Shown here one piece after another: positions 1-5,564 of a stretch of DNA of 5,564 bases; the stretch's first letter is position 1; every line of letters begins with the position of its first letter. Source of the DNA: a bacterium (GTDB lineage: Bacteria > Fidelibacterota > Marinisomatia > Marinisomatales > JAHJCW01); assembly GCA_018812885.1 (NCBI GenBank), contig JAHJCW010000218.1, forward strand, positions 1 through 5,564, given 5' to 3'. Below the pieces are notes generated by a model. It was not told the DNA's origin. It worked only from the letters and a program-made list of their open reading frames with translations, and searched no databases. The translations under genes and the position numbers were made by a program.

Positions 1-170
1 AAAGGATATAGTAATATTAAAACTGCCGAAGGAATAGCATGTTCTGCGGTATTTGGAAATACAACATTAACTAGAGGTTTTGCCAACATGATGTTTTGAG
101 CGGTTTCACCAGGCAAATCATCGGAACAATTATTTTTAAGTCTTTCTATTAGTGTATCAATGTCAATCAT
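1..170 (-). CDS. Nudix hydrolase, CoA pyrophosphatase-like (5' part only)
   Basis: The reverse strand opens with ATG at 170-168 and stays open for 56 codons to the window edge, so only the N-terminus is visible. It reads MIDIDTLIERL..., then LPGETAQNIMLAKP at about residues 19-32, and AIPSAVLILLYP just before the edge. In the NudL/YeaB-type Nudix family, which hydrolyses CoA to phosphopantetheine and 3',5'-ADP, an 'LPGEeAq.kMaP' stretch followed by a '..aAVLiLLyP' first beta strand is a usual N-terminal layout; that comparison is from memory. The diagnostic Nudix box (GX5EX7REUXEEXGU) would lie beyond position 1, so catalytic competence cannot be judged. The gene is divergent from the HAD phosphatase, with 65 bp between starts. 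No well-placed Shine-Dalgarno site precedes the ATG. Nudix superfamily membership is likely; the CoA substrate is less certain. Confidence 0.72.
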   Translation of the reverse strand, partial: MIDIDTLIERLKNNCSDDLPGETAQNIMLAKPLVNVVFPNTAEHAIPSAVLILLYP

Positions 171-235
171 ATTTGTAATATCTCAATAGTTAAAGTTATT
201 AATAATTACACTTAAAGCAGAATAACTCTCTATAC
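171..235. promoter_or_regulatory. Divergent intergenic region, presumed promoters for both flanking genes
   Basis: Two genes start outward from this 65-bp AT-rich gap, so their promoters must lie here or just inside the coding regions. I see no convincing Bacteroidota-type promoter (TTTG plus TAnnTTTG) or sigma-70 pair on either strand. The gap holds a perfect 10-bp palindrome TTATTAATAA at 196-205, and a pair of 6-bp inverted arms, TGTAAT at 174-179 and ATTACA at 205-210. In such AT-rich sequence these could arise by chance, so no operator is claimed. Confidence 0.35.
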
Positions 236-880
236 ATGAAGATAAAACACATTATTTGGGACTGGAATGGTACATTACTGAATGACAGCTGGCTGTCGAT
301 AACGGCAATAAATATTTTATTAAAGAAATACAATCTGCCTGCCATAGATAAAGAAAAATATCTTGAAATATTCACTTTTCCGGTAATTAAATATTATGAA
401 AAATTAGGATTTGATTTTGATAAGACTCCTTTCAGTATAGTAGGCACTGAATTTATAAAAGAATATACCGATCGAATGTATGAAGCTAAAATGCAAGATG
501 GCGCGCGGGAGTCTTTAAATTATTTTTATGAAATAGGTATAACCCAATCCTTGCTTTCAGCTGCCAAACAGCAAATGCTGGAGAATCTGATGAAATTTCA
601 CGATCTGGAAAAGTATTTTCTAAAAATATCCGGCTTAACAGATCATTATGCCAATAGTAAAGTTGATGTAGGTAAATCATGGATTAAAGAACTTAAATAT
701 AATCCTAATGAAGTACTATTGATAGGCGATACCCTACACGATGTTGAAGTAGCAGATGAAATTGGAACTGATTGTGTACTCGTAGCCCAAGGCCATACTA
801 CATATGACCGATTAAAATCTTCTTGTAGGAATGTTTTCCATAATTTAAATGAATTTAAAGGATGGTATATTAAACAATGA
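236..880 (+). CDS. HAD-superfamily hydrolase (phosphoglycolate phosphatase-like)
   Basis: This 214-residue cytoplasmic protein has the haloacid dehalogenase core and probably hydrolyses a small phosphorylated metabolite; the substrate is unknown. Motif I is DWNGTLLND, with nucleophile D9 and N11 where the general acid/base Asp usually sits. Residues about 15-85 form a helical C1-type cap. Motif II is in QSLLSA with S108. The motif III lysine is K142 or K147 in SKVDVGKSW. Motif IV is GDTLHD with acidic D165 and D169 for Mg2+. The length fits the phosphoglycolate phosphatase/beta-phosphoglucomutase-like group. The HYANSKVDVGK segment resembles proteins annotated simply as 'HAD family hydrolase'. 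The ATG at 236 places motif I at residue 9, as expected, although no Shine-Dalgarno site precedes it. Its stop overlaps the start of the next gene (ATGA, 877-880), so the two are probably cotranscribed and translationally coupled. Confidence 0.9.
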   Translation: MKIKHIIWDWNGTLLNDSWLSITAINILLKKYNLPAIDKEKYLEIFTFPVIKYYEKLGFDFDKTPFSIVGTEFIKEYTDRMYEAKMQDGARESLNYFYEIGITQSLLSAAKQQMLENLMKFHDLEKYFLKISGLTDHYANSKVDVGKSWIKELKYNPNEVLLIGDTLHDVEVADEIGTDCVLVAQGHTTYDRLKSSCRNVFHNLNEFKGWYIKQ

Positions 881-1362
881 AACTAATATCAAAAAATATG
901 AAGGCAACTTGGTTTATAAGATATTTTGGATTAAGCAAGGTACCTTTAATATTTTACTGTCGACCTACTGTGGTAAAGCTAACAGAAGAAACTACTGTAA
1001 TTAAAATTCCCTATAAGCGCAGGAATAAAAATCATCTTAAATCAATGTATTTTGGTGCTTTGGCGGTAGGGGCGGATGTTGCGGGTGGTATGTTGGCTAT
1101 GGATTTAATACGCAAAAGTGGACGTAATATTTCATTAGTTTTTAAAGATTTTAAGGCAGATTTTTTAAAGCGCCCCGAAGGAGATACTCATTTTACTTGT
1201 AATGATGGACTAGCTGTGAAAAAATTAATAGATGCAGCAACTAAAACCAGCGAAAGGGTAAATATGCCCTTAAAAATAACCGCCATCGTCCCCAAAATAT
1301 CAGGTAATGAACCGGTGGCGGAATTTGTTCTGACTTTATCTTTAAAAGATAAATCTAAATAG
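877..1362 (+). CDS. DUF4442 hotdog-fold protein, PaaI-like thioesterase
   Basis: This 161-residue protein resembles the DUF4442 branch of the hotdog-fold superfamily, whose better known relatives (PaaI, YiiD C-terminal domain) hydrolyse or bind acyl-CoA thioesters. The hallmark is the central hotdog helix and its entry loop, NKNHLKSMYFGALAVGADVAGG, residues about 50-71, with N52-H53 and G60 at the positions where thioesterases carry active-site residues. It is followed by the strand-rich part SLVFKDFKADFLKRPEGDTHF (86-106) and a C-terminal strand VAEFVLTLSL (147-156). There is no signal peptide, so it should be cytoplasmic. The ATG overlaps the HAD gene stop by 4 bp. AAAGGA at 857-862 is about 14 bases upstream, rather far for a Shine-Dalgarno site, so coupling may drive initiation; M8 (898) is an alternative start. 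Family assignment is from memory of conserved residues. Thioesterase activity is inferred and no substrate can be given. Confidence 0.82.
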   Translation: MKLISKNMKATWFIRYFGLSKVPLIFYCRPTVVKLTEETTVIKIPYKRRNKNHLKSMYFGALAVGADVAGGMLAMDLIRKSGRNISLVFKDFKADFLKRPEGDTHFTCNDGLAVKKLIDAATKTSERVNMPLKITAIVPKISGNEPVAEFVLTLSLKDKSK

Positions 1363-1368
1363 TAAGTA

Positions 1369-2538
1369 TTAATTAATTAGTCTTCTTAGGTCTCCAAGCC
1401 CTTCACGGATACTTTTCTTTAAAGTTTCTACTCCGTCTATAATTAAATCCACATCATTAGGAAATGGAACAGAAGTGTTCTTAAGTAATTCTTTTGATTC
1501 ATCGGATAAAGCATTTATATCACCAACAGCACGCGCTGAAATATGCTCAAAAACGCTTTCAGCTCCAACAGGAACTTGTTTAATTACTTTACGGGGTTTA
1601 TTTTGTACTAATTCAATATCGCCTTCCAGCTTTGCAGCTTTATATTGATGTGTTTCAATTAAAGTGCAGGAAATCGTACGTTTTTTAGGTACTTTTATAT
1701 CATTACCTTGCGAATCTTTAACAACATTACCTTTATCATCTAAAACGTATTCCCACCCATCCTCGATTTCTTTAGAATCCATACGATCCTTTTGCTGTAC
1801 TTGCTCCGCAGAAACTTCAATTTTCTTAAGATTGATAATAGTGAAATAATCGTAATAAGTGTTATCGCTAGGATTGGTTGTATGAAATTCAATCCATTCC
1901 GAATTAAAATCGGTAACACCGAATGCCATTAAATCATTTTTGAATTGCTCTGGTAGATTAAGCTGAGTTTTGTTCTCAAATGATACAAAAACTCGACTGA
2001 TTCCTTTCCAATGTGCATCTTCAATTAATTGATTTATATTGTTAATATTACCTGCATATTCCTTGGCTTTCTGAAATTCGTAATAAGCCTGACGATATGA
2101 TTCTTTGTCGCCTTTTTTCATTAATTCATTGGCGTGATTCCAAAAATAATCCGCAGCTTTTCGTTTGGCCTGAATGATTTCAGAATCATAATCGAAATAT
2201 TCATAGTCAATTATTTTATCACCAAACTGTAATGGTAAAACAGTGCTAACTAAAGACTGACGGTCTTTTAAGTTGGAATAGCGCTCGAAGATTTCATCCC
2301 AATTATATGGACTTCCCTCTTCTTTTAAAAATTTAATTCTATCATGATCTTGTTGGTTTGCTAATAGATAGGCTTTGTCTAGTACTTCAATCTGCTCTTG
2401 GTCAGTAGGGTCTACTCTTAATTGTTTTACAGCAGTTTTAATAGCTTCATCATAATTCCCGCGTTGTAATTGTTTTAGTGATGAGGCACAACTCGCAACT
2501 AATAACGCCATTACAGTAAATAAGATGATTTTTTTCAT
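1369..2538 (-). CDS. Outer-membrane-type lipoprotein with TPR-like helices
   Basis: This 389-residue exported lipoprotein starts with MKKIILFTVMALLVASC: a basic n-region, a hydrophobic core and a lipobox ending at C17. The +2 residue is Ala rather than Asp, which does not suggest inner-membrane retention by the E. coli rule. Residues about 18-72 (LQRGNYDEAIKTAVKQLRVDP...) look like a TPR-type helix pair. A second helical stretch covers about 122-176 (KRKAADYFWNHANELMKKGD...AYYEFQKAKEY). The C-terminal half, about 180-370, is strand-rich and contains a charged 'GWEYVLDDKGNVV' loop at 261-273. Similar lipoproteins are widespread in Bacteroidota as hypothetical or tetratricopeptide proteins; I know of no assigned function. 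It has the only well-placed Shine-Dalgarno site in the window. It converges on the DUF4442 gene with 6 bp between stops, and lies 107 bp downstream of the esterase gene on the same strand. A scaffold role in an envelope complex is possible but unproven. Confidence 0.85.
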   Translation of the reverse strand: MKKIILFTVMALLVASCASSLKQLQRGNYDEAIKTAVKQLRVDPTDQEQIEVLDKAYLLANQQDHDRIKFLKEEGSPYNWDEIFERYSNLKDRQSLVSTVLPLQFGDKIIDYEYFDYDSEIIQAKRKAADYFWNHANELMKKGDKESYRQAYYEFQKAKEYAGNINNINQLIEDAHWKGISRVFVSFENKTQLNLPEQFKNDLMAFGVTDFNSEWIEFHTTNPSDNTYYDYFTIINLKKIEVSAEQVQQKDRMDSKEIEDGWEYVLDDKGNVVKDSQGNDIKVPKKRTISCTLIETHQYKAAKLEGDIELVQNKPRKVIKQVPVGAESVFEHISARAVGDINALSDESKELLKNTSVPFPNDVDLIIDGVETLKKSIREGLGDLRRLIN

Positions 2539-2645
2539 GATAGCTTTTCTCCTAATTATATTATTATATGCAGATAAACTTACTAAATATTAATTTTGAT
2601 TACTGATAAAATCTCCATTATTAATTCACAAAGCAATATCAATAA
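2539..2645. other. Intergenic gap between sorting-domain fragment and lipoprotein gene
   Basis: These 107 AT-rich bases separate two co-oriented minus-strand reading frames. Two TATAAT hexamers occur on the minus strand (2568-2563 and 2560-2555), but neither has a -35 partner and the nearer one almost abuts the Shine-Dalgarno site. A TAAGTTTA string resembling the Bacteroidota -7 element lacks an upstream TTTG at the right distance. No strong GC-rich hairpin with a T-tract is visible, so I call neither a terminator for the upstream gene nor a promoter for the downstream one. Read-through transcription is possible. Confidence 0.4.
2549..2553 (-). promoter_or_regulatory. Shine-Dalgarno site of the lipoprotein gene
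   Basis: On the minus strand AGGAG lies 10 bases before the ATG at 2538-2536, inside TTAGGAGAAAAGCTATC. It supports this ATG, which also gives a complete lipoprotein signal peptide. No other start in the window has a comparably placed site. Confidence 0.6.
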
Positions 2646-3125
2646 CTATTTTAAAAACACTAATTTTTTATTTTTAATTTCGCTTCCCATTCGAATTTGT
2701 ACAATATAAATGCCTGCTGTAACAATGTCATTGTGTTTATCAATTCCATTCCAGGCAATTGTATTATAACCGCGATCATGTTTTTTATTATCTATTAATT
2801 TGATGATTTCTTCTCCTAATAAATCATAGATAATTATTGAAACATTTGTTCGTTTTGGCAAATCAAACCCGATAAGTGTGGAATGGTTAAACGGATTCGG
2901 ATAATTTTGATCAAGATGTAATTTTGCGGGAGCAAACGAACGACCATCAACAATCAATGCAATATTATTATTTATTGCGTCGGTTTCTAAATCACCATCA
3001 GTAGCGATAATACTAAAGGCACCATTTGCGATTGAAACCGTATCAGTAATCGCTAATATATCTTTAAATAGATATTCAATATTTGTAGAACTTAAGCTGT
3101 ATTTTATAGTGCTGACAAATCTCCG
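2646..3125 (-). pseudogene. 3' fragment of the esterase gene: domain remnant plus T9SS type A sorting domain
   Basis: This frame is open from just after a TGA at 3128-3126 to TAG at 2648-2646, 159 codons. Its first part (TIKYSLSS...DGDLETDAINN) continues the beta-sandwich domain begun at the end of the upstream frame. Its last ~90 residues are a type IX secretion C-terminal domain: LHLDQNYPNPFN, then IGFDLPKRTNVSIIIYDLLGEEI, then TAGIYIVQI and a basic end (KNKKLVFLK). Such domains direct outer-membrane export by the Por/T9SS machinery and are removed or exchanged for surface anchoring. A sorting domain has no role alone, and there is no signal peptide. The first plausible start codon is a TTG at 2957, in the middle of conserved sequence. 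I therefore read it as the severed 3' end of the gene at 3104-5515 rather than a separate gene. Confidence 0.85.
3104..3125 (-). other. Frameshift junction (one base missing)
   Basis: The upstream frame ends ...FDGDLSAL-TAA at 3106-3104. The downstream frame becomes open at 3125, so the shift must lie in this 22-base overlap. The span 5515-2646 is 2870 bases, one short of a multiple of three. Adding one base here, for example an A after TCA to give DLSSTIKYSL, restores a single 956-residue protein. No X-XXY-YYZ slippery heptamer is in phase, so a deletion or a sequencing/assembly error is more likely than programmed frameshifting. Confidence 0.85.
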
Positions 3126-5515
3126 TCAAATATAATATCATAAAAAATATCCTCGCTTTCAATATCAGAGGATGCTTCCCAACTAACTAAAAAAGGATTT
3201 AAATAATTTGATTTATTAATTACTATGGTTGAATCACTGTTTGGTGAGATTATTGCGAAGTCAGAAGGTTTATCATTAACCGATGTAATTTCAACCGGTA
3301 TGGTGTATGATGTTGAGTCTTCGCCTCCGAAATCAGTACCACCGTTATCAGACATAGTTAACGTTATTGTTGATGAGCCAAAAACGTTAGGAATCGTTGA
3401 AAAAGTTAAGGTTGCAGTTATATCGGGACTATTATAACTAAGCTCAGGATGTGGCAATATATCAGTATTATTAGACTGAACTGATATATTAATTTGTTGA
3501 CCTGTTTCCCAGGGCCCAGCTTGAATCCCCGTTAATTCAATAGTTGTTTCAGAGTCTTCGATAATTTGAATCTTCTCCAATAAATTGAATATTGGTGGGT
3601 CGTTTATCGGTAAAATATTTATATTAAACGTTGTTGAGGATGTATCTATACCCCCATTAGTTGTTCCACCATCATCAATAACCAGTACGGTCATCGGAAT
3701 AATTCCGAAGGCATTATCCACCGGATCTATAATGACTAATCCGGTATCTTCGGGACTAATATATAGAATATTGCTAATCTTAACGTGCGATGTATCATCG
3801 GTAAAAGCAATCACCTTGAGATTTTGGAATTCATTAGTTGGACCGGCATTAATGCCAGTAATTGGTAATATAATATTATGAGAATCTTCAATTGAATACA
3901 AATTTGGCATTGAATCAATGTGTGGAGCATCGTTAACAGGTTCTACATTAATTATAACTATATTTGTATCTATACTGGCACTGCCAAAACTATCCACTAC
4001 TCTAAATGTAAATTCAGCATAGTTTTCTCCAAACTCATCCAAATTGGGAGTGAATACGAGTTTTGATATATCATCACATATTATTGAAGAATCAATGGCA
4101 ATATCATTGTAACTGAAATATTCATAGTGGTTTGATATAATGAAAATTAATTTATCCAAAGAATGATTATCTGCATCAGTAAACGGAAAATCAATTGAAC
4201 TAAATGAATGAGGGGTATCTTCTAAAAATGTTACAGTCGTATCGGTACTTACGGGATGTGATTTAGTTATGATATTTACTATGTTTGATATTTGTCCCTG
4301 ATTGCCGGATATATCTACTGCTTTCACTCCATAGTAGTAATTGGTTGCGGGTTTATATAATACGTCAATAAAATCGTTCTTGGGTGCGTATACAGTACCA
4401 ATGATATTAGAAGCTAGTTGAATATCGGTGAGAACTGTATCTCGATATATATAATACTTTTCTAGATCCAGTTCACTATTGGTTGCCCAGCTAATTTTAA
4501 CAGAGTCAACTTCCATAGTTATTTGTAAATTTGTCGGAGCAGCGGGGGGGGTATTATCTATTGTTTTTCCAGCGACCGCAGCAGTTCTACTACTAGCATT
4601 ATTATGATCATCCACTGCGTCAAGTGAATAATAGTAGATGTGATCAATTATTACAGTATTATCTGTAAATGTTGTGTCAGGTTTCAGTTTATAGCCTAGA
4701 TAGTTCTGAAAACCATCCTTCTCGTAACTTCGAAATATTCTGTATGACCATAGATCATCTTCCGTGTTAGAGTGCCATTCAAGATTAATATTATTCAAAC
4801 CTGGTATTATTGTGAGTCCGGTAGGTGTATCGGGTGGATGATTATATGGGATATCAGATATTGAAAGAGCTTTTTGTATGGCATCATATGCAACTTCAGC
4901 CATTATTTCTGTGCCAACACTGTTAGGATGTACACCATCAATGAAAAGTTCCGGTTTCCCATCTAATGCATTATAAAAATCTGCTATTGTGAGACTTAAT
5001 TCATCGGCTACCTGCTTGATCATTGGAATGATTTCATCTATAATCGGAGCATTTCTCTGTCCGGCGGATTCATCAAAAACGGGTGGTGGTAGACTTAGAA
5101 TGAAAACCGGATCTTCACTGCCGGGATAATTTTGATAATCATCAATTAAATCATAATAATCTTCCTTGAAATGTTCCTTTTCAACCCAATTGTCTTCATC
5201 GCTATCGTTAGTACCTAATAGAATAATTACTATATCATGAGGAGTTGCGATTGAATATACCCACTGTTGGGATCCAATATATGGTAATTCGGTATATTTG
5301 AGTAAGGTTCTGCCGGGCGCCCCATAATTTTTCACAATATAATCATTACCCAAAAGAACGGATAGGCGGGAAGGATAACTTTCTGTTGCGGGATCGGATA
5401 GTTTACTTCCCCAAGTTATACTATTCCCTATACATGCGACATTGATTTGGGCATTAATGTGGCAAAAAATTGATATTAATACAAAACAAATAATAGATAT
5501 ATTGCTTTTACGCAT
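3104..5515 (-). CDS. Secreted multidomain SGNH/GDSL esterase, frameshifted before its sorting signal
   Basis: These 803 codons encode an exported hydrolase, probably an ester hydrolase acting on acetylated carbohydrate or another acyl ester. Residues 1-22 are a signal peptide (cleavage likely after HINA). The SGNH domain spans about 24-220 with all blocks intact: GNSIT with nucleophile S32, NYGAPG with oxyanion G68, GTND with N103, and DGVHP with D193 and H196. Two fibronectin type III domains follow (about 226-318 and 322-418), each with a Pro-rich entry and a conserved Trp (EWHSN, SWATN). Three cadherin/Ig-like repeats then run to about 749. A further beta-sandwich domain starts at about 750 (LVSWEASSDIESEDIFYD) and is cut by the TAA at 3106-3104. 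Its remainder and the T9SS sorting domain lie in the next frame. As read, the product would reach the periplasm but lack the T9SS signal. The ATG at 5515 gives a complete signal peptide; AAAAGG lies too far upstream to be a normal Shine-Dalgarno site. Confidence 0.9.
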   Translation of the reverse strand: MRKSNISIICFVLISIFCHINAQINVACIGNSITWGSKLSDPATESYPSRLSVLLGNDYIVKNYGAPGRTLLKYTELPYIGSQQWVYSIATPHDIVIILLGTNDSDEDNWVEKEHFKEDYYDLIDDYQNYPGSEDPVFILSLPPPVFDESAGQRNAPIIDEIIPMIKQVADELSLTIADFYNALDGKPELFIDGVHPNSVGTEIMAEVAYDAIQKALSISDIPYNHPPDTPTGLTIIPGLNNINLEWHSNTEDDLWSYRIFRSYEKDGFQNYLGYKLKPDTTFTDNTVIIDHIYYYSLDAVDDHNNASSRTAAVAGKTIDNTPPAAPTNLQITMEVDSVKISWATNSELDLEKYYIYRDTVLTDIQLASNIIGTVYAPKNDFIDVLYKPATNYYYGVKAVDISGNQGQISNIVNIITKSHPVSTDTTVTFLEDTPHSFSSIDFPFTDADNHSLDKLIFIISNHYEYFSYNDIAIDSSIICDDISKLVFTPNLDEFGENYAEFTFRVVDSFGSASIDTNIVIINVEPVNDAPHIDSMPNLYSIEDSHNIILPITGINAGPTNEFQNLKVIAFTDDTSHVKISNILYISPEDTGLVIIDPVDNAFGIIPMTVLVIDDGGTTNGGIDTSSTTFNINILPINDPPIFNLLEKIQIIEDSETTIELTGIQAGPWETGQQINISVQSNNTDILPHPELSYNSPDITATLTFSTIPNVFGSSTITLTMSDNGGTDFGGEDSTSYTIPVEITSVNDKPSDFAIISPNSDSTIVINKSNYLNPFLVSWEASSDIESEDIFYDIIFDGDLSAL
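3269..4246 (-). repeat. Three tandem cadherin/Ig-like domain repeats within the esterase gene
   Basis: Protein-level repeats of about 105-110 residues occupy roughly residues 424-528, 531-640 and 641-749. Each opens with a short strand and an 'ED' pair (LEDTPHSF, IEDSHNII, IEDSETTI) and closes with a VNDxP-type linker (VEPVNDAP, ILPINDPP, ITSVNDKP). Repeats 2 and 3 are closest: both have LTGIQAGP or ITGINAGP near the start and a DxGGT...GG.D loop near the end. Repeat 1 is more diverged (FTDADNHSLDKLIF). Such repeats in secreted FCB proteins are spacer or adhesion modules and often bind Ca2+. The DNA copies have diverged, so this is old domain duplication. Confidence 0.75.
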
Positions 5516-5564
5516 CTTTGTACTATTGTATTTCCTTTTATAAAGGGTATAAAAATAATTAATT
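5516..5564 (-). promoter_or_regulatory. Upstream leader of the esterase gene, cut by the window edge
   Basis: Only 49 bases upstream of the ATG are present. They contain an imperfect-centre palindrome with 5-bp arms, CCTTT at 5534-5538 and AAAGG at 5542-5546 on the plus strand. On the coding strand this reads CCTTTATAAAAGG, about 18-30 bases before the start. TATAAA within it could be a -10-like element or the palindrome an operator. Too little upstream sequence is visible to define a promoter. Confidence 0.25.

Noticed and set aside
486..680. Minus-strand open frame inside the HAD gene
   Set aside because: It is antisense to a well-supported gene, and its translation shows no family features or plausible initiation context.
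1335..1353. Inverted repeat TTTATCTT-TAA-AAGATAAA as a terminator between the convergent genes
   Set aside because: It lies within the last codons of the DUF4442 gene, is almost entirely A/T, and is not followed by a T-run, so it is probably chance in AT-rich DNA.
1664..1849. Plus-strand open frame inside the lipoprotein gene
   Set aside because: It is short, antisense to a coherent lipoprotein frame, and has a low-complexity Ser/Thr-rich translation typical of a shadow frame.
2555..2568. TATAAT hexamers as promoter of the lipoprotein gene
   Set aside because: Neither copy has a -35 element at suitable spacing, the nearer almost touches the Shine-Dalgarno site, and such strings are frequent in AT-rich gaps.
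2646..2957. A stand-alone 103-residue gene starting at TTG 2957
   Set aside because: The reading frame continues upstream of the TTG with protein-like sequence (DGDLETDAINN) that completes the previous gene's last domain. The product would be only a sorting domain with no signal peptide.
3104..3125. Programmed -1 ribosomal frameshifting joining the two parts
   Set aside because: No in-phase slippery heptamer or obvious downstream stem-loop is present in the overlap. A simple one-base loss explains it better.
3225..3437. Plus-strand open frame opposite the cadherin-like repeats
   Set aside because: It mirrors the repeat-encoding strand and has no independent support.
3585..3881. Second plus-strand open frame (98 codons) opposite the cadherin-like repeats
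   Set aside because: Its hydrophobic Ile/Val-rich translation is what the antisense of Asp/Asn-rich repeats gives; no signal or domain is recognisable.
1..5564. Defence system, mobile element, CRISPR array or RNA gene
   Set aside because: I read all intergenic gaps, each about 110 bases or less, and all reading frames, and saw no transposase, integrase, direct-repeat array, tRNA-like cloverleaf or defence-type domain.

Overview
The window is AT-rich bacterial DNA from the Fibrobacterota-Chlorobiota-Bacteroidota (FCB) superphylum. The clearest sign is a type IX secretion (T9SS) type A C-terminal sorting domain with the 'QNYPNPFN' signature, fused to a large secreted SGNH hydrolase. Supporting signs are start codons mostly without well-placed Shine-Dalgarno sites and a Bacteroidota-type lipoprotein with TPR-like helices. 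The QNYPNPFN form is common in Ignavibacteria, Calditrichota and Marinimicrobia-like lineages as well as Bacteroidota, so I do not name a genus.

Layout. (1) 1-170, minus: N-terminus of a Nudix hydrolase resembling CoA pyrophosphatase, cut by the window edge. (2) 171-235: a 65-bp divergent intergenic region. (3) 236-1362, plus: a two-gene translationally coupled unit. It consists of a HAD-superfamily phosphatase and a DUF4442 hotdog-fold (PaaI-like) protein, overlapping by ATGA. (4) 1369-2538, minus: an outer-membrane-type lipoprotein, convergent with the hotdog gene with only 6 bp between the stops. (5) 2646-5515, minus: one large secreted-protein gene broken by a single-base frameshift near 3107-3125. 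The upstream 803-codon part encodes a signal peptide, an SGNH/GDSL esterase, two fibronectin type III domains, three cadherin/Ig-like repeats and the start of a further domain. The downstream part finishes that domain and carries the T9SS sorting signal. One restored base would give a 956-residue protein.

How the genes relate. The esterase and lipoprotein genes are co-oriented, 107 bp apart, and both encode envelope or exported proteins, but nothing proves they work together. The HAD and DUF4442 pair is probably one operon. A phosphatase coupled to a putative acyl-CoA thioesterase, divergent from a putative CoA-pyrophosphatase, loosely suggests housekeeping of CoA or phosphate metabolites; that is inference from neighbourhood only. 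I found no RNA gene, insertion sequence, CRISPR array, phage gene or defence system. The window looks like ordinary chromosomal content, and the broken T9SS-exported esterase is the item most worth checking.
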